From: Gnetum montanum | Lineage: Eukaryota; Streptophyta; Gnetopsida; Gnetales; Gnetaceae | Direction of reading: 5' to 3' | Assembly: GCA_015680685.1 (NCBI GenBank) | Contig: MNCI01010799.1 | Span: 1 to 64,000 of the forward strand | Length of the DNA stretch: 64,000 bases | Program-made: the position numbers and the translations under genes | Notes under the pieces: generated by a model | What the model saw: the letters and a program-made list of their open reading frames with translations, nothing else | What the model was told of the DNA's origin: nothing | Databases searched by the model: none | In this document: piece by piece, positions 33,159 to 44,744 of the stretch | Layout: each line of letters begins with the position of its first letter | Position numbering within the stretch: the first letter of the stretch is position 1

Positions 33159-33932
33159 ATGTCTTCTTCTCATAAGAGCAACTCACCACCTAAGGACCAT
33201 ACAGGAAATAGTCGGCAACATAAAACACATAACCCAAATTGGCCAAGTCCTAAACAATATAAGATGACATATACTCATCCTGATGAGTATATCCCTAACT
33301 TTACTTTTATCCTCCATCGAGACGAATAGCTGCGATGGAGAGATTTGCAAGGTGACATTGTGTTACCCCCAGACTGATCAATCTCTCGCATGCTTTTCTA
33401 TGCCTTGGCACAGATTGGCATGACTAAACTATATGCCAAATACATTGCGGAAGACTTTGATATGAGGGATTACAATCCCACAGATGCCCACCGTATGAGG
33501 GACTTAAGGCAGAAGAGTCAACATGCACTGTTGAAGGGCAAGGTCCTACACGTCCTTAGTGAAATAGGAGATGAGGAACCCCTTATCACGTGTTCTTTAA
33601 CAAATGATGTTCCCCCTCCTAACGATGATGAGGATGTTGGGTATCAGAATCTACGATCAACGATACATATCCCTAGTTCTGATGCTCGTGAACACCAACT
33701 GTTCATAGAGGGAACAACCACTCATGCTAAGGATGGGCACTTAGATCATCACCACGATCGAGGCTGTAGCAGCCGAAGAGAAGGCAAGAAACATCGTCAT
33801 GGCGATGGTTCCCCTTCTTCTTCCCCTTCTTCACATCACTCACCCTCTCCTTCCACATCTGGGCACAGCCACCATGAACATAAAGGTGAGGATAAAGGTA
33901 AGAAGGACGAAAGACCTCGACAGGAAAGTTGA
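33159..33932 (+). pseudogene. Gypsy-2 gag, N-terminal part
   Basis: ATG at 33159 about 120 bases after the primer-binding site. The frame has stops at 33327 (TAG) and 33375 (TGA), then is open to 33932 (from 33390). It starts MSSSHKSNSPP and shares HPDEY with gypsy-1. The later part is low-complexity, rich in Ser, His, Lys and Asp (RREGKKHRHGDGSPSSS). A frameshift near 33900 moves the coding phase before the next block. Confidence 0.85.
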
Positions 33933-34109
33933 GAGAGAGGACAAGGGCAAGGACATAGGGAGAGTAAGGAACAACACAGCCATCACAGGAATCATGAAAG
34001 AGATGATCATGACGAACCCCTACTTGCAACTTGAAGTATGCTTGACATCACGGAGGCAGTTAGGATTCCCACAAGGCATTGAAAAGACAGTCGGATCAAA
34101 CGATTAGAC

Positions 34110-35072
34110 ATGAACAATATCCCACGATTTGAAGGGGGATACAATGCTGATCCGCAAAATCATTTACAGGCATTCCACAATGCATGTGCCTTGCAAAATA
34201 TAGAAAATGAGTGGCAAAAACTTAAGTTGTTCCCAAGGACACTCATGAAAGAAGTAGAGATCTGGTACCAGTCTTTGGAACTAGAAACCATCAGGAGGTG
34301 GAGTACGATGCTAGAACTATTCAATAAAAAGTATCAAACGTACTCTAGAATGTTCAATTTACGTAAGCAGATCCAAGGCTAGAAGCAAGGTACATAGAAA
34401 CCCTTGGATGCTACCATGACCTGCTACTACACATTGTTACATCGTTGCCCGGGCCATGGGTACACTCAGTAGGATCAACTTCACCACATCGTGGATGGGC
34501 TAAGGTATAAAACTAGAAGAACCCTTGGGACTTATGCCCAAGGGAGACTCTCACAACTTAGAGCCTATGAAGTACATAGCTTGTTTGAACAAGTAGCAAA
34601 AGAAGAAGGTGAGCTACATAAAAGGAAAAGTGCAGAAGAATACAACCGTGATCCCTCTCTTTGAAAGAAGGGAGTGAAATTTTGTGATGAAGAGGATGAG
34701 TCACCAATCGAAGAGTTGGTGAACAGAAAGATCTTCCTGCTTGAAAAGCTCACAACAGAAATAGTGGCTAAGGTAGATGATGTATGGAGTTTCTTAGACT
34801 ATAAAATTAAAACTATCTTAAAAATTGTAGAAGAGTCTAAGGTAAAACAAAGTAGTGACAAAGGTAATAAAAAGTGGAGAGATTTGAGCCCTGCACATAA
34901 GAAGGGTAAGGGGAAAATCACTAACTCCAATGTGGCTGTGGACACTAACATAGATGATGAAGGTGGATGTAAGATCTGCCACTATGACCATCCTAAGGGA
35001 TGTTACCCCATCATCTCACATATACAGGAGTCTGGGGTGTATGCGCTTAATCCAAGACTCAACCAAAGATAA
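34110..35072 (+). pseudogene. Gypsy-2 gag, capsid and Cys/His part
   Basis: Begins NNIPRFEGGYNADPQNH and contains NACALQNIENEWQKLKLFPR and WYQSLELETIRRWSTM, the Athila capsid core, closely matched in gypsy-1. Stops near 34380 and others interrupt up to 34674; from there it is open. It ends with the Cys/His cluster CKICHYDHPKGCYPIISH. Confidence 0.85.
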
Positions 35073-36404
35073 ACACCCCGAAGGTTACCTTATCCACAGG
35101 GTAACCCAAGGTAGTTCCACCAACCACTAACGTATTATCCAAGTGGAACTCCACCACATCCCATCAGATAACATCAGCAGTGGCAATACCCACAGTCATG
35201 GGGGATGCCATTGCCGAAACATCAGTACCCTTACCAGCAGCCTGACCCTTATAGATATTATGTGCAGCAGTCGATTTCTTCAAGTGACTCTATGAGTCAC
35301 ACAACCCCCAACCATTACTACCATGTTTGGGAGTACTTCAGAAGAACTCCTTCTCCTCCGAGAGACACTCCATACCCACACCATCCTCCTAATTCATCCG
35401 CACCTCTTCCACCACAAGTAGTTCCCATAACACCTCTTGCTCCAACAATGCAAGGGGAACTTCCTCCTCGACCGCAGCAACATCACACTGCGAGAGCTGT
35501 AAATATCCAACCTACTACTGGTTCTGACAACTGTAAAAAGAGAAGACCTTACTTCAGAATCAAAAGACCAGACAAACTCTCACAACAACAAGCGGTTGGG
35601 CCCATGTACACTCCTCCACCAGCTAACACTTCGGAGCACCCTTCAGTCCAACAGAGCTTAACGCATACGGTTATGTTAACGCATACCGTAATTGATTAGA
35701 TCAAGGTAGGCCACCTTCCCAGGAAACTAACTAACGTTGGGAATCCCTTAATCTGTTTACAGATCACCGGAAATGCACCACATAGGGCTCTTCTTGACTC
35801 AGGTTCTAGAGTCAACTTAATTTCACAAGAGATGTATCACACCTGAAACCTGCTCCAACTTAATAAGAGCAACATTCAACTAGAAATGGTAGACCAGTCC
35901 ATCACCATTCCCTTGGGATTGGTGGAGGACATCATTACCACTGTGTGTGGTTGGTCTTGCCCAGCTAATTTCTTGGTGATTGAAGTTAATAACAATGAAG
36001 GGGACTTCCCAATTATAATGGGAAGGACATGGTGAAGTACAGTAGACGCATGCCTTAGGATCCACGATCTTTCTTTGGAAATATCTACGATAAACATTTG
36101 TGGAAATATTGAGAAGAGGAAAGTTCCATGCATCACATATAGTGATTCATCCAGTGATGACATGGAGGAAATGCCTCCATGTAACATGTGTGCTCTTGAA
36201 ACTTTGAAACAAAGATGCATGTATGTAGAAACCACACAACCAGTAGTAGACACCCCGTGGTTGACAGCTACTCGAAGGAGCAACCAAATATGCATGGAAC
36301 GAACTAAGGATACCCATGCCCATAATGAAAGCATATATACATTGGAATATGAGCGTCGCCAACTTCCATCCCTTAATCTAAGATCATCAATTAGGAGAAG
36401 TTAG
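35073..36404 (+). pseudogene. Gypsy-2 proline-rich linker and aspartic protease
   Basis: Same frame as the capsid part. A Pro/Gln/Tyr-rich linker (35205-35699) precedes a protease with intact LLDSGSRVNLIS, catalytic Asp codon at 35796-35798. The frame continues with VDQSITIPLGLVED and FPIIMGRTW, then a TGA at about 36033. The frame then runs to 36404 through sequence equivalent to the gypsy-1 post-protease linker. No RT follows. Confidence 0.88.
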
Positions 36405-38167
36405 ACACTTCTTAGAAATTCAAATAGGTGTTCATTATTTCAGATCTCTCCCTTACAACTCAGTCATGGGGGAGATGGCCACCTATGCTAATCATATGGG
36501 TCCCTCAGTTCTTTTTTAATTTTTTTTTACACATTTTTGTTTTACATGTTTTTGTTTTACAAATTTCATTAACTTTTCTAGTTTTTGTTTTACAAATTTC
36601 TTTAACTTTTCTAGTTTTTGTTTTACAACATCGTTATACTTTTTCCATTTTGTGTGTATGTGTGTGTGATCCACTCTATAAGTTTGTCACCCAATAAGTG
36701 TTCGGAATGATGGTATGAACTATTTTCATATTGATTGCTAGTATTTGATTTTTACCTTTAAGTCACAATGTTGATACTAAGGTATGTTTCTTTTGATATN
36801 ACCCAATTATCAGAAGCTGAGTCAATAAAAATAAAAAGTCTTTGAATGGTGTGGTTCTCATGCATGAAAACACAAAACACAAAAAAAGTGAGAATTCAAA
36901 GCACACCCCTTAGACGAAATAAAACTTGGGCTACAAGCACTGGTTATGGAACCAAAAGTGTTCCCTCTAACTGAGGCCCTTCTCGCTTCCCATTCCCTCC
37001 TTTGTTTTGTCAGAATGGTGGTGGCTCTTTAGAGATGCACTCTTGTTATTCAAGTGGATGGTTTGGCCGAATGCATTAATGAGAAGTCACTGTATGTGGT
37101 TGGTTTGAAGCCGAACTTGGAATGGGATTTTCTAAATCACATTAATCATAAAACACACAAGGGGCTGTACACCATCTTGTTCTTGGGATTCCATTCCATT
37201 TTCTTCTCTTCATCCTTCTCTCCATTGTTCACCTCATTGCCGGTTGTATCATTAGTGTATATATTTTGGTTGATGCATTGTTTTCTTCTTGGTAAACACT
37301 TATGGTTAAGACTTTAACTCTTGTTCCAAATAACATTCCCAGAGCTTATGGACTCTTTGAATGTGAGTTTGTCAGGGCATTAAGGGCACGAGCCTACTTT
37401 GGGGAGGACCCACGGACATTCCTATTTAGAGCATTAGTTAACTTCTTTTCCCTAACATTTTTGCAATTAATTTTGTTTTTTTCATTACCATCTTGACATC
37501 CATTTCATCGATGCTATAGTTTTCCCTTTTTATCTATCTTTCTTACTCCTTTTCTTTCGCATTCTAATGCTACCAGAGGTTCACGATTAGTCATGGAGGT
37601 ACAGAGCCTGATTTTTTCGATTTTCTCCTAGCCCCAAAATTTTTGATTTTCTTCCTAACCCCTACACCTTCAGTAGTCATCAGTAATATATCTCCTGATC
37701 CATATCAACCATACCACAACCTAGCCCATGAATTACACTGAAGGAAGGTATTAATTACATGATGATTCATGTACCCTTGCTAATTAAGATTGCATTGTGT
37801 GTGCAGATGATGATAATGTAAACAACAGATTGGATCTGGAGCAAACACTTGGAATGGAGCAACGCTGAAGTAGCTATGCAAGGAGCAAGATCGATGACGC
37901 ACTTATAGATGGACAACGAAGGCACAATCTTGGAATTGACAGTAGCAACACTTATTTCTCTCTCTCTTTCTCAGTTGCCAACTAAGGCCTGATGTCATTG
38001 TAATAAGGCGTTCACCCTTGTTGTCATGAACACCAGTTTTGTCAAGGCTTGTAATGATGATCCATTCACATGTCATCCCATTAGTTCCATTGCCCTCAAT
38101 AATTCCATACCTTCCCGATATTATTGTAAGGAACTGAAGGACGAGTTTTCATTCAGTCATGGGGGTA
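36405..38167 (+). other. Gypsy-2 3' non-coding region
   Basis: Resumes homology with gypsy-1 at about 36438 (tatttcagatct), equivalent to about 7090 of gypsy-1, marking the pol-deletion junction at 36400-36438. It includes T-rich repeats of the type ttttgttttacaaatttc (36530-36640), a single N at 36800 and shared 3' sequence around 36870-37160. It ends in the polypurine tract tcatgggggta at 38157-38167. Confidence 0.75.
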
Positions 38168-39178
38168 TGATGAGATGCGATTCACATGAGCCATGATATC
38201 GCATACATGATATCGCGGCCACAGCGATATTGCATCCCCTACGATATCGCGTACGCGATATCACGTCGTCCCCTGCGATGTCACATACGCGATATCGCGG
38301 TTCATCGCCAAATCTATAAATAAGAGATGGCACTCCCCTTATTCCTAATCCTAGGCTTAAAGTAGGGAAACTCTGGTAGATTGATCACTCCAGAGATAGA
38401 ATATTTTCCATGTGCCCACAGTAGGAGTCCCCAAGTGAACGGATCTTTTTTCGAGTAGCTTTATACCTAAACACAACTTGTGTATGGCGATAAAGATGAG
38501 CTTTATGGATAAACCTTGTAGTGCATGGAATAGGATTTATTACTTGTTATTTCCTACCTATTATTTATTACCTGTAGTAGCATGGCATGAGTATGACTTG
38601 ATCACGAGCATTGACGAATGTGTATGGCTAATCAAGGAATCAGCTACTCATCATAATTAGTCTCTCTCACCCTTAACTCCTAGAATGTGGAATGAGTACA
38701 ACTTGATTACGAGCATTTACAAATGTGTATGGCTAGTCAAGGAATTGGTTGCTCATTACACTTAGGCTAGTTAAGTGCATCAATACGACCAGTTCGAGCA
38801 TGTGCGTTACGTGTGGTGATCCTAGTAACGATTAGCATTTGGTAGCCACAGTTGTATAGTTCAAGGTGTGTACGGTAAGTGGGAACGGATGCTGACGCTA
38901 GTTAATTTAGACTTAATCCTTAGTTAGAGTTAGTTAGCTTTCTCAGCCCTTCACTCAATAGCATAGGAGAAAAACATTTAAAAACTATAAAAATTATATA
39001 CCTCGGACTTACTTAACCATACACCATGCCAACTACAAGTAAGTCTGGGAAGACAACGAATGATTAACCCCAAGTGTTCCATGGGGCATGTAGGCATTTA
39101 GTCTGCAGAGTTCGACCGGATCATGCGTGCTACGCTCGTTTCATATGGTTGAGTGTAGGGGTACCTCGCCACTCATCA
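38168..39178 (+). repeat. Gypsy-2 3' LTR
   Basis: 1011 bp, homologous to 32022-33018. The U3 palindrome cluster (38193-38300) has seven GCGATATCGC-like units, two more than the 5' LTR. It has the same 105-bp internal duplication (38587 and 38692) and ends ACTCATCA. Confidence 0.92.
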
Positions 39179-39183
39179 TAGGG

Positions 39184-42100
39184 TGATCAAGATATGCACG
39201 TGGACCCATGATGGTAGTAATTCCATCCCAGAGTCTTCAGAACCGTTGAGCCAGCATAGCATGTGGGGGAATATCTGTCCCATTAAAAACCCTATCGTAA
39301 AGCGGTGAGCATTTGTAAATTTCTTGAATAGTCAAGCGATGGGAGGCTAGTCGTATGCCATAAGTTCCTAGCAACGTGGCACTCATGTAGGAAGTGGTGG
39401 CACGTCTCTTCATATTGATTGCACATTGGGTAGATGGTGTCAATGTGCATGTTGCGTGCCTGCAGCTGCATGCATACAAGGTGCATTTGGTTCAAGACTA
39501 GCCACTTGAAAGCCTTAATTTTTTCCAGCAGGTGGCCTTTCCATAGACACGTCTCATGGGGATCTACCATGAATTGATGTTTGAACAACTCCCGAGGGTG
39601 CAAGGTGATCTCGTCTTCATGTGTCAGTGTGCTGACGTGCATGAAAAGTTGGTGCCACACTAGAGAGTCCAACCCGGTAGCCACCCAGGGTCAATATTTC
39701 CGCAGCAGGATTTGTACCCATTGGGGAAGGTCATCCAATGGTGAGGAGATTCTATGGAGAAGCTACTACCTACCCAAGGCAGATTCCAGGGCAAATGGTA
39801 GAATGCTGATACCTCCCGTCAGGCGAGGGTGAGTGGTCTTTTCCCAAGACACCAGATGCATTTTTTGTTCGCCCTTTTCCCCTGACCATACAAAATCGTG
39901 AATAATTGCATCAATGCGCTAAATAATGCCAAACAGCGGAGTGGCCATGGAGGTGACAAATCTTGCCATGGCAACCAGCACCATTGTTGCTAACATGATC
40001 TTCCCTTTTTGGGATAGGAACCTATTCACCTAGTGTGCCGTGCACTTTTTGAGTTTCATTATGAGTGCTTGCTAGGTGTGTTGTTTGTGCCAGTTGTGCA
40101 TTGGAATGCCCAGGTACATGTCCTTCACGGACCTCGAGAGAATCCCCAAGATCTAGATGAACTTGGTGTGGACACTGGGTTGGGTATGGATGATGTATAG
40201 CATGGACTTACCAAGGTTGGGGGTCAATCCCACTTCCCTCTTCATCTTGTCTAGTGCTCGCAGGAGTGCTCAAGCCTAGGGCATAGTTGCACGAGTGAAG
40301 ATCATTGTATCATCTACGTAGTGGGTGGTTAAGCATTTGATTCCATGGATGTCCAGCCCCTGAACATCTTCCTCTATGCAGTAGGTGTGCATGAGTTCCA
40401 TCATTGGGAGAAAAAGGAGTGGGGAGAGGGGATCACCTTGGCGAAGCCCGTGGCCCATCCCTTGGAACCCCCAAAGGTGGCTGCCGATGTCTAGTGAGTA
40501 CCATCCTCCCTTTTGAACTTGGAGGCACAATCCATGAATGGTTTCGTAAACCCTTTTTCCTGCAGCACTGTTCTAAGGGCAGCCCAGCTTATGGAGTCAT
40601 AAGCTTTTGTGATGTCTAATTTGATGCAGAGCCTGGGGAATTTAGTGATTTTGAGGGAGTGTTGGATTTCCTGTAGGAGCAGCACCTGGTCTTGGATATG
40701 ACTTCCTTTGACGAACCTAGCCTAGTTCTATCTGATTAGATGTGGCATGAGGGGTGTCATCCTGGTAACCACCATCTGTGAGAAGAGTCGAAGGACAGAG
40801 TTACAAATGCCAATGGGACAGACATGCCTAGGGGATGTTGGGTTAGCCATCTTCAGGATCATGACCATGCGGGAGCAGTTTTTTCCCTATGAACCTATTG
40901 CCATGCAAGCATACAATTAAAGGCATCCAGTAGATTTGGCCCAAAAAAGTCTTCGAACTCGCAGAAAAATTCAATGGGCCACCCATCCGGCCCCAGGGCT
41001 TTATTCGCTGGCATGGCCTACAGAGCAAAGGTTGCATGAGCCCCTGGTTGCCGGATGGGGTGAGGATCTATGGAATAGAGATGGATATGGGGTTTGTGGG
41101 TTGCCAGTTCCAAACCTGTTGCCAGTAGTGTAGCAGGTTGTCCGAGCGAGACAATGAGTGGGGCTATTATCCATTACCGAGGCCATGAAGCAGGCATTGC
41201 AATTGATGGCGGGTCCACTGGTGTGCCTTAGCCACGGTAAATAAGAATTTCGTATGTCTATCATTGGTGTTGAGCCACTGAATCCAAGCCCTTTGACGCC
41301 AGTATTCATCCTCTTCTTGTTCTAAGGTCTACAACTCCGCTAAGAGAGTGAGTTCCTCGTGGGCTAGATCGACTCCATGCGCTTGTTGGTTTTGGATGTC
41401 ATGCAGGTGTAATTACAGTTGTGTCCGATACCCTTTGAAGCTATACTTGTACTCCATGGCAAGGGCCTTGATTTTGTGTTTGAGAGCCCTGAGTCCATGC
41501 TTGAGGAAGTCACGTGGCTCTTGCATATCATTATACCCTTTCCAGATAGACTGTACGAGCTCACCAACCATGGCTTAGTCAACTAGGTTCGTTCAAATAT
41601 GAACAAGCATGGGGCCCTGGAAACGTCTATCTCCAAGTGATAGATGATGAACCTGTGATCCGAGGCCACACAGTCGTGCTCGTAAGCGTGGACATCCCAA
41701 TCTAGCCATAGCGCAGAGCTAACCCAGACCTTGTCGATATGGGACTACACCATGGTAGCTACCTGCCATATGTTGCTCCAAGTGTACCTGCAGCCTTTAA
41801 TCTCCAAGTCTATGAGGCCCGTGTGCCGAAATAGGTCTAGGCACTTGTGCGTCCCCTGGGGCTCCGAAGAAGAACCCCTGGTCTTCTCCCAACAATATAG
41901 TCATTGGTTAAAGTCCTCGATGAGGAGCCAGTGGGAGCCTTGGGGGACCAGCCCCACCACCTGGGATAATTTCGTTATGCGGTCTTGCCACACCTAGGCC
42001 TCATAAATGTTGGTGATCTAGACATTCAGTCTCGGCAGGTGCACTGTAATGCTCCAGTCAAACGCATCGAGTAGGGAAGAGGCCATCCTCGTTAGGACAG

Positions 42101-42298
42101 CAAGACCGCCAGTCCATCCCCTACTAGGCACAAGGTGACTACACCATCCCTCCCACTGTAACACCTGAGTTTTCGGCTACCCTAATTTGTTTCTTGGAGA
42201 CACACCATGTCGCACCCATAGGTGCACACCATTCGTTTAAGGGTATGTCGCTTATACAAGGTACCCTGTCCCCAGAAATTCCAAGAGAGAACCTTCAT
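39184..42298 (-). pseudogene. LINE-a ORF2, 5' part: endonuclease, RT and zf-RVT
   Basis: ATG at 42298 (minus) opens MKVLSWNFWGQGT, the usual start of the plant LINE endonuclease, with CDMVCLQETN. RT follows at about 41000-40270: IKLDITKAYDSISW (motif A), GLRQGDPLSPLLF (motif B), and YVDD coded at 40309-40320 (motif C, intact). The zf-RVT region is at 39684-39290, with WKGHLLEKIKAFKW, then CNQYEETCHHFLHEC. Stops such as at 39667 and several frameshifts inactivate it. Gypsy-2 truncates it just downstream. The protein would carry out target-primed reverse transcription. Confidence 0.9.
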
Positions 42299-43651
42299 GG
42301 ACAAACAAACAAACATCTGTTATAAACCTCCTGGACTGTAGGTTGCACTCCCAAGTCAATATAGAGTTGTGTGGCCGTGTGCCAGGTGTGGGCATTGTCA
42401 GGGTGTCCAACCTTGGGTGATGGTTGGGAGACCTCCATCCCCTTTTCTCGTGGCACCCCCGACCAATGTTGGGGATTTTGAGTAGCTCTGAACCCTTGCT
42501 AGTGGTGATCCAGTTGCTTAGCAGTGGCAATGCCTGCCGCACCTGCGATGTGCCCACCCCTTGGTCTTGGGGGTATGGGGTGAGCCAATGCAGCACATCA
42601 CGTTTGGGCACTCGCCCTTGACGGGGCATCGCAAGAAGCCTTACTCGTCTTGCCTGGTCGATCGTCTGAGCCTGCAGCCATAGGTCCTCCTCCTCGAGAG
42701 GCCCTGGAAGTCCCACCCTTGGCCCGCTGCGACCATGGATAGCCACGTTGTTGTTGGCTAGGGCTGGACCAGGGATGGAGGCATCCCCAACCTTACCCTG
42801 CACAACCCTTGCGGGCTCCAACAAGCCCTTTTTGGCCACTCATCACTTTTTTCCGATGAGCTTCCATTCCCCATCGTCGAGCTCGGGGGTGGGGAGGCCC
42901 TGTTTCGTAGGCTCGACGACATTACCGATGTCCGTAGGCAATGTTAGGGGCACTGGCGGTCGATTTTCGAACTGCACACGGATCCTTTCCTTCCTGAGGT
43001 CAGTGTCCAGCACGAGTTCATCAACGCGGTCCTCAGAGCACAAGGATCGCCATACACAGAATCGAGCAAAACCCAAACGGTCCATCTCCCCTTGGTGAAC
43101 CGGTCAAATTTAATAAACTCGCCAAAGAGCGCGGCCAACGATTTCAAAAATTCCGCCAACCAGTATTCTAGGGGGAGACCGTGCAACCGTACCCAAACTG
43201 GTGCATGTTCAAAAAGACCCTTATTGTGGTGCGCCCTCAGACCCTAGGGAGCCAGCGCCAACCCTTGTGCCCCATAAAACCAGGGACCTTCCACCACGAT
43301 GTGTTCCCTATCCGTGGCCGAGTCGAAGCAAAACAGGGGACAGTCGTCACCTAGGCTTGTGACCGTCACCATGTTCAGCCCCAGCCCCCAAACCGACTGA
43401 ACCCATCTCGAAATCAAGTCCATTTGTGGCCGCGTGCCCTCCGAGACAAACATGCCGAGCAAGCTCACGCGAGCAGGCTTCAAGCTCCCCGTTACCTTTG
43501 GGTGCGTCCTGCGGGTTCTCCAGCCTGACCTCCCTCACGTCGCTCACAGCTGGTCCATCGTCGTCCTGCGCATCCGTGCCTGTGCCGCCGCTTTTGCCTG
43601 GGTCTCCGTGTTGGTCCGTGCCCGCCCAGTGTCCTCTGTCAACGGCTTCAT
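42299..43651 (-). pseudogene. LINE-a ORF1 (DUF4283-type)
   Basis: ATG at 43651 (minus), 15 bases inside the element's 5' end. It contains MFVSEGTRPQMDLISRWVQSV, CLFCFDSATDREHIV-like text and PWFYG (43483-43244), then HGLPLEYWLAEFLKSLA (43186-42944): the DUF4283 arrangement of plant L1 ORF1 proteins. I see no CCHC knuckle. A frame of 195 codons (42839-42252) continues to the ORF2 start. Early stops (for example at codon 23 onward) and shifts break it. ORF1 proteins bind RNA. Confidence 0.85.
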
Positions 43652-43666
43652 TTTCAAATTCTTGTC

Positions 43667-43679
43667 GTTTCTAATATAA
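43667..43679. repeat. LINE-a target-site duplication, 5' side
   Basis: gtttctaatataa, identical to 30760-30772. Confidence 0.8.
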
Positions 43680-44099
43680 ATATAGCCGAGTTCCCAATTT
43701 TTTCTATTCATTTTTCAAAGCAAGTAAAGATTTTTCGCAAGTTTTTAATCATTGATTTGCAAGCAAAGAGGAAAAAAAAGAAAAACAAGATATCCTCTTA
43801 ACTACAAAGGTTTCCAAGAAACATTATCTGTCGTGCCCAGATTATTGCTGTCGATGGCTCAGCGTTACTAAGAACTACAGATTAATTAATCCAAATGAAT
43901 ATCCAATAATTATTACGTCCGACTGAAGACGGCAAAGATCTATTGCCCAAAGTAACTGTACGATTCGTTTAATGTAAATACCGTAGGTCCTTGATTAATC
44001 TAAAACTGAAGCGATCTATTAGATGCAAGCGATAACGCATGAAGTTAAAACGTTGCATTCTAATTATGCACAGCTATCTTCTATTTTATTCATTTTCAG
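43680..44099. other. Unassigned interval between LINE-a and segment Y
   Basis: No frame, repeat partner or terminus recognised. Because LINE-a is flanked by its TSD, this is the pre-insertion neighbour of 30400-30772. Confidence 0.45.
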
Positions 44100-44744
44100 C
44101 CAAGGAAGATGGTAACCATGCTATTTTCATGTTATCAGCTTAAGCACTGACTTAGTGATTTCTACAACACCATTGTCACAAAGATTATTCAGAAAATTAA
44201 AGAAAAGAAGCAGATGCCACTACATCTTACATTCTCTGATGCTCCTACAAGATAAAGCTACGTCTCTGTTATACATGGATGTTACTAGAGACATTAATAT
44301 TTGGAGCTATTACATGGGTGGTCCTTCAGAGACAGAATGATCAACTTGTTTTTGCTTGAGGAAAAAGCAGGCAACAAGCCTATTGCAGACGGAAGACAGA
44401 ATTCTGTGCAGCACTTGGCCTTTGCAGAGCGCATAAGTCGTGGCTGACAAGTCGCTTCTGCCTCTGCTTGCCATTGAAGCTTCAGCTTTGCACAACGCAG
44501 ATGCAATCAAACAAAACAAAACCAAAAATATCTAAAACAGATGAAAGAGTATGGTGTGAGTTATCGGTACGAGACACATAATTATATATACACAGAGCCA
44601 GGACTTAGTCCAGCGATACGCAGAAACCCACTCGCTAATGCGCTGACGTACCATGACCACATACATGGCAACCCATATGACGACATAAATGCTGCTCAGT
44701 TTCAGAAATCCTTAATATGGTAAATGGGATCAAACTAGGTAAAC
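44100..44744 (+). repeat. Segment Y, part 1 (uninterrupted counterpart of X 20321-20527 plus 27731-28205)
   Basis: Runs continuously through the position where X is split by gypsy-3 (tggtccttcagagacagaatg at about 44320-44340). It includes a 60-codon frame at 44541-44723 starting KEYGVSYRYETHNY; a related frame exists in X but is shifted. Function unknown, probably non-coding repeat. Confidence 0.85.

Larger units (their letters stand above)
32022..39178 (+). mobile_element. Gypsy-2: Athila-like element with pol deleted, nested in LINE-a
   Basis: 7157 bp on the plus strand with LTRs 32022-33018 and 38168-39178, TGATGAG...CTCATCA ends, and TSD TAGGA (32017-32021) versus TAGGG (39179-39183). 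Gag and protease are homologous to gypsy-1. RT, RNase H and integrase are absent: sequence equivalent to about 10250-7100 of gypsy-1 is missing. LINE-a flanks join across it, as LINE-b shows. By eye the LTRs are about 94-95% identical over a 185-bp sample, most differences being transitions. Confidence 0.93.
30773..43666 (-). mobile_element. LINE-a: L1-type non-LTR retrotransposon interrupted by gypsy-2
   Basis: Reads on the minus strand from 43666 to 30773. Without the 7.2-kb gypsy-2 insertion it is about 5.7 kb, matching sister copy LINE-b (5.4 kb). It is bounded by a 13-bp TSD and ends in an A-rich tail. It encodes a DUF4283-type ORF1, then endonuclease, RT with an intact YVDD motif, zf-RVT and a further coding block. 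Stops and shifts occur in every part. Confidence 0.93.

Noticed and set aside
37054-37317. 87-codon frame in gypsy-2 3' region as a membrane protein
   Set aside because: Hydrophobic stretch comes from T-rich DNA; the homologous gypsy-1 region lacks the frame.
44541-44723. 60-codon frame in segment Y as a conserved small protein
   Set aside because: The counterpart in X has a shift and a 60-base insert, so conservation is at DNA level without evidence of coding constraint.
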